Positions 37,829-48,743 of a DNA stretch of 64,000 nt are shown piece by piece. Numbering within the stretch: the stretch's first letter is position 1; each line of letters opens with the position of its first letter. The DNA is from Toxoplasma gondii ME49. Its lineage: Eukaryota; Apicomplexa; Conoidasida; Eucoccidiorida; Sarcocystidae. The position numbers and the translations under genes were made by a program. Under the pieces are notes generated by a model that was not told the DNA's origin, ran no database searches, and was given only the letters and a program-made list of their open reading frames with translations. The stretch is taken from positions 7,284,343 to 7,348,342 of the forward strand of contig NC_031478.1 in NCBI RefSeq assembly GCF_000006565.2, in the 5' to 3' direction.

Positions 37829-39856
37829 ATCCGACCACTGCACAGCGTCTGAGGCAATTTACCTTGCCCGTTGGCGTCTGGTGGAGAGTCCAAGTTCTTG
37901 AGGCTAAATCACTGATGAGGTTTACAAGAAACGCACCGCTTTGTGCTGAACCGTCGTTGAAGAACGAGATTGCCTGCGGAACGCCATACTTTCCGTTATA
38001 TGTTCGCAGTGCATTCTGAAAAGCTAGCTTCAAAAGGGAACACGAGAGTCCAGGGACTACTATTGACAGTCACAAACAGTGACTGACTCTGCGACTCGAA
38101 AAAAGGGTAGCACATGGCCGAGACAACAGAACATATTTAACGAAGAGCATGGATAGATCTGTTTTGTGGCCCGTGTTGGGCATCACCTGCCAAAAGACAG
38201 AAACGTGTCCAGGTACAGAAGCGACCGAGAAGTTCCTTTACTTCTCAAAGCGACGAATGTGCTGACGATGAATCGGGATATTCGAAGCCCCGACACGTCC
38301 GAAAAAGTATCAAGACGAAATGTCGACAGCGTCTGGCTCGGGTACAACAGGTCTGCGGAAAAAATGATAAAGAAGGACAGCACCGTTCAAGCACAGAATG
38401 AGACGCGACTAGAGATGTGGAAATACGCGATGTTCAGCTACACTATCCCGTGAATACACGGACTCCATGCATATATGTTAATCGACCTCTGTATGCGTAC
38501 TGTGTGAAAAGTAGTTGACACAGGAGTAGAGATCGACTTGAGTGTCTCGATCGACATCTTCAATCATGTCCTTCCCTATCTATACAGATATTAGTAACGC
38601 CTGTATGAGGAATCAGTTCTCCCCCTTGTAGCATTCTTTTGAGAGAAGAAGAGGGATTTTCCGCCCCATCATTTGTAGATTGTTTTTTGAAAAGGGGGCT
38701 GACAGAAATGAAGGAGGAAAATGCTCTCGAACTAGACACACAAGTCGGGTGAAGGGTCCAGTGAAGAGGAATCACAGGCTACTTGTCCGTTGACGGTCTG
38801 AAGAGGTTCTGTGTGAGAAGTGGCATTCGAACTGCTGTGTTTTACACTCAGTGAAGTTGATGCAGACATGTGGTCTCAGGTGCTGTACTGTCGCATGATA
38901 TATTGCGTGGAGTACAGTATGTACGTAATGTAGGTGTAATGGATACTATGGTGACGCAAATGAGTCTCTGTGAGAAACTCCAGGCATTCAATCAGGATGA
39001 TGCTATCCCGTACTTTTTGTGCGCCTCAAAATGCGGGCTTGTTTCCGAACATGAATGTGAGCTATCGAACACAGCGGGATGTTTCATGACCCTTTCTGCT
39101 AGGCCGCCTAGTGCTGTGGTTCGATTGCCTGCAAGGTTCCCGACACTTTCGCCTGGTCTTGCACATGATCAAGTGTAAGTTCCCCTGCCGCGTTCATTAC
39201 ATGGATACTGGAGCGAAGGTGTGTATGTGTGTCAGTAGTGTGTCCACAATCGGTTAAAAGTGATATACCTTTCTGGTTCCTAGTAGAACTTCTCTCGAGG
39301 CGAACGTAACGACAGCTGAGCCGGACGGGTTTGCCTTTCAAGTCACAAAGGTCACACCCACAGATGCACTTCTGCGTGAGGCTGGGTGAAAAGCGCTCGC
39401 CCCACGGCCGTGGTTAAGCGAGGAGCCGTCGAGGTTTCGTCATTTCTCTCCATTTCGAAGGAGCTTTTGAAACAGAGGTACTCTACTACAGACTGTGGGA
39501 AAGTCGGCACTAGATTGATCTCGTGACTATCTCAGCGCTTGAGAATTCCAGAACGCGAGGACGGTGGGTCAGTCGTGGGCCACGAAGAGAACTTCACCTG
39601 CTTCTGGCGGTGACACTGTCGCAGTGAACGTAGTGCGATGCACCAAATTTCTGCATCAAACTCTCTGGAAAAGTCCAAAATTGCAAGATTGGTCTGAATT
39701 CTAGAGCCTACCAGCATTCCCACAAACAACGCAGCAACTACGTGGTATAATCGGTCAAAATGCACAGTTCAACGGTCTGATGTCAATCTTGTGACTTCAG
39801 CAGCTGTTGGGCAGTTTCGATTTCTTAACTGAGTCCTCCACCCTATTCACAGCTCC
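37829..39856. other. Spacer between SRS-1 and SRS-2
   Basis: No gene is supported. Bases about 39370-39790 are a diverged copy of the region at about 36000-36410, so the promoter-side duplication extends beyond the near-identical core. Short open frames at 38166-38453 (+) and 38870-39178 (+) show no motif. Confidence 0.5.
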
Positions 39857-40290
39857 ATGCAAATGGCAGCCAGATCAATGCATGTCAAGCACTCAATATG
39901 CAGCTGGCCACACTGTTTTCGCTGGCAGCGGCAGGCGCTGCTGTCGGTGATAAGTGGCGCTGTCGTGGTGTCTAGTCTCGTCGCCGTCGGATGCGCTGCT
40001 GCTCAAATACCGTTGACGTGCAACGATAACAGTCGTTTCCTGACGAAGAGTCTGAAGACCAAGGGAGAAAGCATTGCCTTTCAGTGTCCTGAGGGGCTTA
40101 CTTTTGTTCCCAACGTGGCGGAACAGGAGTCATGTGCGGATTCAACGTGTAATAAGAAAAGGAAATTGCTCACCGACTTCATCACTCTCGAGCCAACACA
40201 GCACACTTTGTCCGCAGCTGTTCAACAACAATCCAGCACTGCACCCAAAGTCACGATTACGCTGAAAGATCCCGAAGAAGAATCCAGTAC
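39790..40290. repeat. Copy 2 of the 500-bp near-identical segment
   Basis: Partner of 36411-36911. The offset is 3379 bp and is constant across the copy. Confidence 0.9.
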
Positions 40291-41159
40291 CCTATATTTC
40301 CTGTGTAAGAAGCTAGCGGAGGACAAGCGATTATTCAAGTTTCGGGCAGCGCAAGGACCAGAGGAACAGACAACATGCACGCTTCAGGTCTCTGCCTGGG
40401 GTAAAAAACAAACGGCGGCGTCGTCAGAACGTAAGTTCCGAAGCCTGACATTGGCGTCCTCCGCAGGTGATGGCAGGATGGCGGCATCCAATGGTGAAAA
40501 TGCTCAAGAGACTCTTGTGCACCTCACTGCGGTCCACTGTATTAGTCTGATGTAGCATGGGCTTACACTACATATGCTAATCATTGTTGGCAACTATTTA
40601 CCATGCTGTCTGTCTGGACTGTGCATCTGTCTTGTTCCATTCAGATCAATGCACTACCTCCAAGAACGTAAACGTCACCCTGGATTCTCAGAAACAGGAT
40701 GTCACTTTCAGCTGCGGCGACATGACCTTGTCACCAGCCAACTTCGAGAATGCTCTCGAAGGCGAGGCGTGTGACACAGAAAATGATTTAACTTCGCTTG
40801 GCCTCCCGGATGCCTCCCTCGTGGAAGGCAGTTCCGGAACTGAAAACAAACCAGCCTACACATTCAATGTGTCAAGCTTGCCTGCAGGGAACCCCACGAG
40901 TATCTGCTACAAGTGCAAGAAACGTACTCAAGGACCACAGCAGAGGACAGAAGACTGTACAGTACGAATTAAAGTAAAGGCTGAAAAGCCCCCCCATGCG
41001 CAGCCAGAAGGAGATGACAGTGAGGATGGTGCAACCGACGGAACTCAAACCTCTACAGAACAGACATCGACAAGCGGTGTGGAGATCCGAAACGTCAGTG
41101 CGATCGTATCCGTTCCATCGTTGGTGTGTTTGGCAGCAGGAGCTGCCTCTTTCTCCTGA
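39857..41159 (+). CDS. SRS-2: intact SRS-family GPI-anchored surface antigen
   Basis: Two exons: 39857-40430 (donor C|GTAAGT) and 40645-41159 (acceptor CATTCAG), 362 aa in phase. SRS proteins coat coccidian zoites and take part in host-cell attachment and immune recognition; that role is family knowledge. Residues about 20-50 are a hydrophobic signal (LLSVISGAVVVSSLVAVG) behind a basic N-terminus. Domain 1 has six Cys (TCND, QCPEG, SCADSTC, FLCKK, TTCTLQV). Domain 2 has six (QCTTS, SCGDM, ACDTE, CYKC, DCTVR). The C-terminus is a Glu/Thr/Ser linker followed by a hydrophobic tail (VSVPSLVCLAAGAASFS), typical of a GPI signal. An alternative start two codons later (MAARS) is possible. It is distinct from SRS-3 to SRS-6, with different leader and domain sequences. 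The exact SRS number cannot be assigned. Confidence 0.88.
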
Positions 41160-41375
41160 ATGCAGCCACGATACTGGTCTCTTGCTCCTTAAAAACAGAC
41201 ATCGTCCGCCTGTTCGGGGTTTGTTGCTAATTATGAACCATATCGCGTGAGGCAGCATGAAAGATCGGGTGTCCCGGCAATTTTATTTACTACGGCCGTT
41301 GCACTCCTGATTCATCCACTCCCTCGCTTTGTGCGAATCGTGCCACCGACCGCTGGGGTAATTCTTGGTCCCAGC
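41160..41375. other. 3' flank of SRS-2
   Basis: Probable 3' UTR of SRS-2. No separate feature was seen before the 66-bp duplication begins. Confidence 0.4.
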
Positions 41376-41507
41376 TGTCGAGCTAAACAATTGAGCCACA
41401 CACAGTGTCCAGGTCTGTTACCACTGTGCAAACACAACCAATGTCGAGCTAAACAATTGAGCCACACACAGTGTCCAGGTCTGCTACTACTGTGCAAACA
41501 CAACCAA
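41376..41507. repeat. 66-bp tandem duplication (two copies)
   Basis: Copies at 41376-41441 and 41442-41507 differ at only a few bases near CTG(T/C)TAC(C/T). Each contains TGTCGAGCTAAACAATTGAG. The end of the second copy overlaps sequence recognisable as the Tyr-Tyr-Cys motif of an SRS domain 2. Confidence 0.9.
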
Positions 41508-41710
41508 TAAAAAGAAGGGTGTTGAAAAGGGGTGATAAACTTTGCAAAGCGCTCATTCACATCGCAGGAGAGCCTAACCAAGACACCCGACAACAGGATG
41601 ACAACGGAACCTCGAGCGGTGCTGCAAAACTCGCAACGGACAACCTGGTTACTGCCGGAGCCATCCCTCAGATCAACTGCACCTACGCGTGCAGTACCGC
41701 ACCTCAGAAA
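41442..41710 (+). pseudogene. Relic of an SRS exon 2 (domain 2 tail)
   Basis: Two SRS domain 2 landmarks survive: a Cys-Tyr-Tyr-Cys coding stretch near 41480-41495 and, about 60 bp on, DKLCKALI followed by a GTSSG linker and LVTAGAI, which parallel EVCKALIEVKG, the SSGTATF linker and LVMAGAI of SRS-3. The two parts lie in different frames, with stops (TGATAA) between them in the first frame. Exon 1 and the first half of exon 2 are absent. The sequence then runs without a break into the 3' block shared with SRS-3, SRS-4 and SRS-6, at a constant offset of 4338 bp from SRS-3. It is therefore the remaining tail of a lost array unit. Confidence 0.8.
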
Positions 41711-42720
41711 TGTCCGTGGATTCATGTATTTGCATCATTGTGCGCAGCGGCGAGGGACTTTACATTTGCCGGTGTGTGAAGCGCGTGTGTCACTGTTCGA
41801 ATGCGTGGCTGGTTCTCGACCTAGGACACAGTGAAAACGGTTCATCTGCCCGGCATCTCTGAGCATGACGTCTCGAATCAATGTTGCTTCCACAGTTTAT
41901 GTGCGGTGCCACAGTGTCCGCGACTGTGTTCCCGTTTGAGAGGAGCGGGATTGCAGACTTGCCCCACCCACACTTTTGCATGTGAGAGGCAAGCGTGTTG
42001 TTGTGTTTGCCATGTTCGCAAGGTAACGTCCTTGCGCATACGAGAAAACAATGAGTGTGCGTCAGTGATGCTGTTCAACTACTGTGAGCAAGTGGTGCCC
42101 CTGTTTGTGAACATTCTCGACTGTGCTGTCCGCTGAGAACTGTCAGTCGTCCATGATGCGTGTGAGGTGCCCGTCCGGATGAGCCGTTTTTGAAGAGATC
42201 ACTCATCGACACAAAATGGACCCCAAGTCGTGGCTTGCTACTGTTTTGACTGCTGCATGGGTTCCATGTCGGATCCCAATGGTATCTGGCTGATTTTGAA
42301 GGACACCAGTGGATGCCGCTCTCGAAATTCGCAGTGCTGGTGTTGGAATCTGATAGAACCGCTCCCGTAGTAGGGTAGACTATAGTGGCCGAATTCCGCC
42401 AGGCACCCCCCGTGTGATGCCGTCACACCTGGGACTGAATGTGTTAGAGGAGTCACAATGCCTGAAGCAACTCGCTCCTCGTGGGAGTTTTCGAGTTCAT
42501 CTGACTGGTGGTGGAATCACTCTGAAAGCTGAAACTGGAGAGGTCGGCAAAGCGTGGTGCTGCACTGTTGGGATGGGAAGCGCCACATCGTAGGTGCTGT
42601 GCTGTGTTTGTTTATTCGATTTGAGCTACACAGTTCCGGATCGGGTGCTGGAAGTCTCGAATAAAGGAGAACTCTATGACATGCACTGAGTGGCAGATAG
42701 GAAACCTCACTGTGCAGGCA
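41711..42720. repeat. SRS-array 3' block, copy 1
   Basis: About 1 kb, nearly identical to 46049-47058, 50452-51180 (partial, after a gap) and 56815-57702. It follows the coding tail of each unit and contains the landmark AAAATGGACCCCAAGTCGTG. Short open frames inside it recur in every copy because the sequence is conserved as a whole. Probably 3' UTR and downstream spacer. Confidence 0.9.
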
Positions 42721-43782
42721 ATGCCTCGGTTTAGACGGCAAAAAAGCAGGGTGTACTGATTTGTTTCGTCTCGAAGAGTGTCCCCACAAATGCATGTGCG
42801 GGCGAACACGACGACCTGCGATCAGTGACGGAAGTGGTGAACAGTAGCGAAAAACACCCCTGTGAGGAGAGACACGGATGATTTGTTTGCGCAAAAACGT
42901 CACGCGCAAAACTGTGCGTAGAAATTCAGGAAGAAGCATGACCTCAGAGGGTAAACCTGCCTGTCACCTCAAGCACGAAAGGTTGTTGCACCACCTTTGC
43001 CACCTTCCTGTTCCGCGATCCGCGACTATCTGTTTGAAACGCATTCGGACGCTCTGAGTCAGTCGGCAGTGGGAACTCCGGTTGTCGTCTGGCGGCGGTT
43101 CGATAGAGAAGCTTCTGGAGGAGGTAGCGGTTACGCTCCACAAGCGGACCATGTCTCAAATGGTGGAGTAGGTATTCGGTAAATGGTTTCCTGTGATGAG
43201 GTTGACGCCCTGGAATGCATTTGCGGCCGGTACCGACAGCCGAGAGCCAGAAACGAAGGCGCAACATTGCCAGGGTGTCAAGTGAAAGTCGAATCCGAGT
43301 TAGGGCTGCTTGCCGGCGAATAGCATCGCTTGCTGGAATACACTTTCGGCCTTCAATTGGAAGAGTGAATCGAAACAGGGAAGCAAGGGTAGTGTTTTTT
43401 TTTTGCTGTTGTGGGGCACAAAACGCGGCTAACAGAGCGAGTCGAAAAGGACAGGGGGCTTGCTCGACTGAGACAGAAGGATATTCGGATCTCCTTCACT
43501 GAACGTGTGCACAGACGTTGTCAGTCACCCGTGTGTTAAGAGTCGACTGCCGCCTGAGCATTATGAGGCAAGCAAAAAACAGATATAGTTTTGCTCGGAC
43601 CCGAGACCTAACGAGGGAACAAAAAACACTCATTGCGAGAGATGACGGAAATGAGGAACTGGGTCAATTTTGCTACGAACCCTTTGTGCAACGATGTAGT
43701 CCAGCAAAGTCTCTGCAGACTGGCGCCTATGTTAAAGCGAATGCATTTTCCAAAAATGACTGTGCTTCCATGTCTTCTCATT
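42721..43782. other. Inter-unit spacer before SRS-3
   Basis: Only weakly similar to the corresponding spacers at 47059-48123 and 51181-52239, which are much closer to each other than to this one. It includes a T9 run near 43396. From about 43595 it becomes near-identical to the stretch upstream of SRS-4. Confidence 0.6.
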
Positions 43783-44402
43783 TTGGACCATTACCCCGAC
43801 ATCGAAGGGTCACCGTCGGGTGCTCCTGTCCCAGAACCGGGTTCCCTCAAGCTGCCGTGACATACCCCCTGCTCTTCAGCGGTGTGCCCTTCGGGAGTAT
43901 GTTCTTCTCTCCTCTCTCCTTGCCTCGGATTTGGGAGGTCCTCTGCATGTCACAATTTTCGCCGCACTCGAACTCTGTTCTCTCACTTCAACGTGACAAC
44001 TGCCTCATGGGTCACGGACCCCCACAATGGCGTCTGTCGCGTACGTGGCCGCTGGACACCCTGCGCGGGGTGCCGGCTGGGGGTGCGATGTCGAATTCAG
44101 CCGGTGGTTCCTCCGAATTTCCGCCTCTGCGTCTGAGGCGTGTCTGGAATTGCCGCGAGTTATTGGTGAATTGGATCCCATTGTCTTCTGCCAGGTGTCT
44201 TGTGGTGGTCTTTTTCAACCGGAGACCAGCATTTGATTTTATTCGTTCGAGAGATAATTCTTTCCTGATTATATTTCTCGTCGTCTGTTTCGGTGACCAG
44301 CGACGATTTAGAGGCTCGTTGTCAGACTTGGAAGCCTCTCCGGTAAATTCATTCTCGAGAGTGGAAGCAAACAAAGGCAAAGCCATTTTGTTATTTTCGA
44401 AA
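43783..44402 (+). promoter_or_regulatory. SRS-array 5' block, copy 1 (620 bp up to the ATG of SRS-3)
   Basis: Copies end exactly at the ATG of each array gene: 43783-44402, 48124-48743, 52240-52859 (620 bp each) and 54554-55167 (614 bp, one 6-bp deletion near 55015). Only a handful of substitutions separate them. The position and conservation suggest promoter plus 5' UTR. No TATA-like element or defined start site can be chosen by eye. Confidence 0.7.
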
Positions 44403-46008
44403 ATGGCGGGCAGAGTCTCTGGAGCTGTTTGTGGCGTGAAGGCTCTTCGATCAGCGGTTCGCGCTGCAGTGGTCATCGGCCTGTTCTGTTTGTCAGGAAG
44501 TGGAACGGCAGTGGATGACAAGAAAGACAAAGTCTTTACGTGCTCAACTGTCAAAAAGCAGTCGGTGGTTTCTTTGAAGCTGAAGGACACGAAAATGCCA
44601 ATCAAGTTCGCATGTCCAAAGGGCTACGATGTGTTTCCATCTATCACAGTGGAGCCCCACCAGTTCTGTAGGGACTCTCTGTGCGAGCAGAAGGCACCAT
44701 TGGCATCGTCATTCAGCATACAGGAAAGTGAGGCGGAAACGCAGACGGAAGAAGAACGGAACTATAATCTCTTAGAAGAGAACCAAGGATTGTCGACGGC
44801 CTACAAACTCACCATGAAAGAGCAAGTGGCAGCATCATCAACTCTCTACTTCCAATGCAGGAAAAAAACTGAAGGGAACCAAGCTGAAGGCGTTGAACGA
44901 GACGCGTCCAAGCCGGGAAAGTTACATAACGATTCAATACAGTGTGCGTTTCAAGTCGCGGCGTACGGTTCAAAAGCTGCTGCTGAGACATCTGAGAAAG
45001 AACGTGAGTCTCGCCACAGTTCGTCTGTAGTGTGTACAGTTTTTCGAGCCTTGGACGCACGACTGCCCTCCAAGGAACTGTTTGTCAGCCTGTAGAGCTC
45101 TCCGAGACGATTTGACAGGAATGCAACTGTGTGCACATTCGGTGGTCTGAGCCACGCATTCAGGGATGCCAGCTTTAGGCAATTTGTCCTCAAGAGAGCG
45201 TTTTGTCTCCATTCCAAGAGCACCCAGCTTGGTCCTTGATGCATTTCTAGGTAGTGAACAGTGAACCAGGTTGACGAAGAAGTTGCCAATCTACACCTGA
45301 GTTGGTCTTGAGTCAGCACCTCTCTCTGATTTGCAACGAACTCAGTTTTCCAACGAGTTCCAGTTTGTCCCATGCTTCGTCAACACAACTTTGGATGCGC
45401 ACAACCACCTGTGTGCGTGTATTTCTCGTGCGTCAGTTCGTCGGGCAAACTTATCTGGCAGATTCGACAAAAAGTTATTTGATTTGTCCTGTGAGTACCT
45501 TTTCCTTTCAGACGAGTGTAAACTGAACACCGAACTATCTGCGACCCTGAACACGAGTTCGACGTCGTTCACATTCCGCTGCCCGAAGGATTCGAGACTG
45601 CTGCCCGTTAACTTTGACAAGGCTTACGAAGGAAGAGAATGCACGAAAAAAAGGTTTCTGACTCGACTGGGACTGAATGCGTCTCTTTTGGAGGGAAAAT
45701 CCGTCACTTCGCAGGTGGAAACTGTGGCTGCACAGGTTTCTGAGGAAACATCGCCCGCCTACACGTTTTCTGTCTCTGAGTTTCCGGAAAAAGATGTACA
45801 CGTGTGCTACTACTGTGTGAAAGGCGATGTTAAGAAGCAGGAAATTGATGCTCGTGACGAAGTTTGTAAAGCTCTCATTGAGGTCAAAGGAGTGCCCAAA
45901 CCGGACCAGGGAGCCTCGAGCGGTACTGCAACGTTTTCAACGAATAAGCTGGTTATGGCCGGCGCCATCCTCATTTCCTCCGCTCTCGTCATGAGTATCT
46001 CTGCATGA
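44403..46008 (+). CDS. SRS-3: SRS-family GPI-anchored surface antigen (intron type A)
   Basis: Exons 44403-45003 (donor C|GTGAGT) and 45512-46008 (acceptor CTTTCAG), 365 aa in phase. The start MAGRVSGAVCGVKALRSAV is shared by all four array genes and is followed by a hydrophobic signal core (VVIGLFCLSG). An upstream frame stays open for about 290 codons, but the ATG directly before the signal peptide is chosen. Domain 1 has six Cys (FTCST, FACPKG, FCRDSLC, FQCRKK, QCAFQV). Domain 2 has six (ECKLN, RCPKD, ECTKK, CYYC, VCKALI). The tail has a TATFSTN linker and a hydrophobic GPI signal (LVMAGAILISSALVMSISA). It is intact and presumably displayed on the zoite surface. The closest relative in the window is SRS-6, which shares the 508-509 bp intron type. 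Confidence 0.9.
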
Positions 46009-46048
46009 GAGGAGGTGAATTGCATCGGTCAGTGCTCCACCTCGGATA

Positions 46049-47058
46049 TGTCCGTAGAATCATGTATTTGCATCATTGTGCGCAGCGACGAGGGACTTTA
46101 CATTTGCCGGTGTGTGAAGCGCGTGTGTTGCTGTTCGAATTCGTGGCTGGTTCTCGACCTAGGACACAGTGAAAACGGTTCATTTGCCCGGCATCTCTGA
46201 GCATGACGTCTCGAATCAATGTTGCTTCCACAGTTTATGTGCGGTGCCACAGTGTCCGCGACTGTGTTCCCGTTTGAGAGGAGCGGGATTGCAGACTTGC
46301 TCCACCCACACTTTTGCATGTGAGAGGCAAGCGTGTTGTTGTGTTTGCCATGTTCGCAAGGTAACGTCCTTGCGCATACGAGAAAACAATGAGTGTGCGT
46401 CAGTGATGCTGTTCAATTACTGTGAGCAAGTGGTGTCCCTGTTTGTGAACATTCTCGACTGTGCTGTCCGCTGAGAACTGTCAGTCGTCCATGATGCGTG
46501 TGAGGTGCCCGTCCGGATGAGCCGTTTTTGAAGAGATCACTCATCTACACAAAATGGACCCCAAGTCGTGGCTTGCTACTGTTTTGACTGCTGCATGGAT
46601 TCCATGTCGGATCCCAATGGTATCTGGCTGATTTTGAAGGACACCAGTGGATGCCGCTCTCGAAATTCGCAGTGCTGGTGTTGGAATCTGATAGAACCGC
46701 TCCAGTAGTAGGGTAGACTATAGTGGCCGAATTCCGCCAGGCACCCCCCGTGTGATGCCGTCACACCTGGGACTGAATGTGTTAGAGGAGTCACAATGCT
46801 TGCAGCAACACGCTCCTCGTGGGAGTTTTCGAGTTCATCTGACTGGTGGCGGAATCACTCTGAAAGCTGAAACTGGAGAGGTCGGCAAAGCGTGGTGCTG
46901 CACTGTTGGGATGGGAAGCGCCACATCGTAGGTGCTGTGCTGTGTTTGTTTATTCGATTTGAGCTACACAGTTCCGGATCGGGTGCTGGAAGTCTCGAAT
47001 AAAGGAGAACTCTATGACGTGCACTGAGTCGCAGATAGGAAAGGTCAATGTGCAGGCA
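46049..47058. repeat. SRS-array 3' block, copy 2
   Basis: Follows SRS-3. At +4338 bp from copy 1 with very few substitutions. Confidence 0.9.
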
Positions 47059-48123
47059 ACGCCTCCGTGTAGGCAGCAAAAAAGCAAGTCGGGTTGCTTT
47101 ATTATGTCGCGATCGAAGTGCCCAGGGAGGTGTGTACGTGCTACTAGAAGCACCTGCGGTGAGTGGCATCGTGGCAGATGGGCTGAAGTGGTGAACAGAA
47201 TCACAGCAACAGCCCTGAGAGGAAACACTCTGATGATGCCGTTGTAGGAAGACGCCACGCGGAAAGTTGTGCCTTGATTCTGATGAAAACGCACGCCCTC
47301 GAGGGGTCGACTTCTCCGTTGACCTTCGAATGGGAAGGTGGTTGTGCGTCTTTAGTATATCACAATCCGTGACTATCTGTCTGAAACAAACCCGGACGCA
47401 CTGAAACACTCAGTAGTGGGACCGTCCGCTTTCATGTGGCGGCGGATCGATAGAGACGCTTCTGCAGGAGGTGGCGGTCACGCTCTACAAGTGGAATGTT
47501 TTTTAAATGTTGGAGTAGGCATCTGGTAAATGGCTGCGTAGGGGTAGTTTCGCGCTCTGGAATGCATTTGCGGCCTAATCTGACCGCAGAGTGCCCGAAA
47601 CGAATAATGTAACATTGCCAGGCTTTCCAGTTATCTTTGTTTTAGATTTAGAAATGCATCCCCGTGAACAGCCTCGCTTGCTGGAATGCAGTTACAGCCT
47701 ACAGGTGGATGAGTGACTCAGAAGCGGGAAAGAAGTATACTGTTTTTTCTTCTGCTTTTGTGAGTCACAAAGCCCCGCTGACAGACCGACTGGAAAAGGG
47801 AGGGGGTTCCCTTGACTGAGGCAGAAGGGTATTCGTATCTCCTTTACGAAACGTGTGAGTACACATTTCATGACACCAGTGTGTTATGCGACGACTGAGC
47901 ATTATGCGAAAACACTAAAATAGATGTAATTTCGCTCGGACCCGAGACCTAACGAGGGAACAAAAAACACTCATTGCGAGAGATGACGGAAATGAGGAAC
48001 TGGGTCAATTTTGCTACGAACCCTTTGTGCAACGATGTAGTCCAGCAAAGTCTCTGCAGACTGGCGCCGATGTTAAAGCGAATGCATTTTCCAAAGATGA
48101 TTGTGCTTCCATGTCTTCTCATT
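47059..48123. other. Inter-unit spacer before SRS-4
   Basis: Close to 51181-52239 over most of its length (offset about 4120 bp), with differences concentrated after about 47950. No gene is supported. Confidence 0.6.
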
Positions 48124-48743
48124 TTGGACCATTACCCCGACATCGAAGGGTCACCGTCGGGTGCTCCTGTCCCAGAACCGGGTTCCCTCAAGCTGCCGTG
48201 ACATACCCCCTGCTCTTCAGCGGTGTGCCCTTCTGTAGAATGTTCATCTCTCCTCTCTCCTTGCCTCGGATTTGGGAGGTCCTCTGCATGTCACAATTTT
48301 CGCCGCACTCGAACTCTGTTCTCTCACTTCAACGTGACAACTGCCTCATGGGTCACGGACCCCCACAATGGCGTCTGTCGCGTACGTGGCCGCTGGACAC
48401 CCTGCGCGGGGTGCCGGCTGGGGGTGCGATGTCGAATTCAGCCGGTGGTTCCTCCGAATTTCCGCCTCTGCGTCTGAGGCGTGTCTGGAATTGCCGCGAG
48501 TTATTGGTGAATTGGATCCCATTGTCTTCTGCCAGGTGTCTTGTGGTGGTCTTTTTCAACCGGAGACCAGCATTTGATTTTATTCGTTCGAGAGATAATT
48601 CTTTCCTGATTATATTTCTCGTCGTCTGTTTCGGTGACCAGCGACGATTTAGAGGCTCGTTATCAGACTTGGAAGCCTCTCCGGTAAATTCATTCTCGAG
48701 AGTGGAAGCAAACAAAGGCAAAGCCATTTTGTTATTTTCGAAA
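48124..48743 (+). promoter_or_regulatory. SRS-array 5' block, copy 2
   Basis: 620 bp ending at the ATG of SRS-4. Same block as described before SRS-3. Confidence 0.7.

Noticed and set aside
44012..44605. Antisense frame of 197 codons over the 5' block and SRS-3 start
   Set aside because: It recurs only because the block is copied. Composition is not convincing and it overlaps the SRS signal peptide. Kept as a low-priority point in the findings rather than as a gene.
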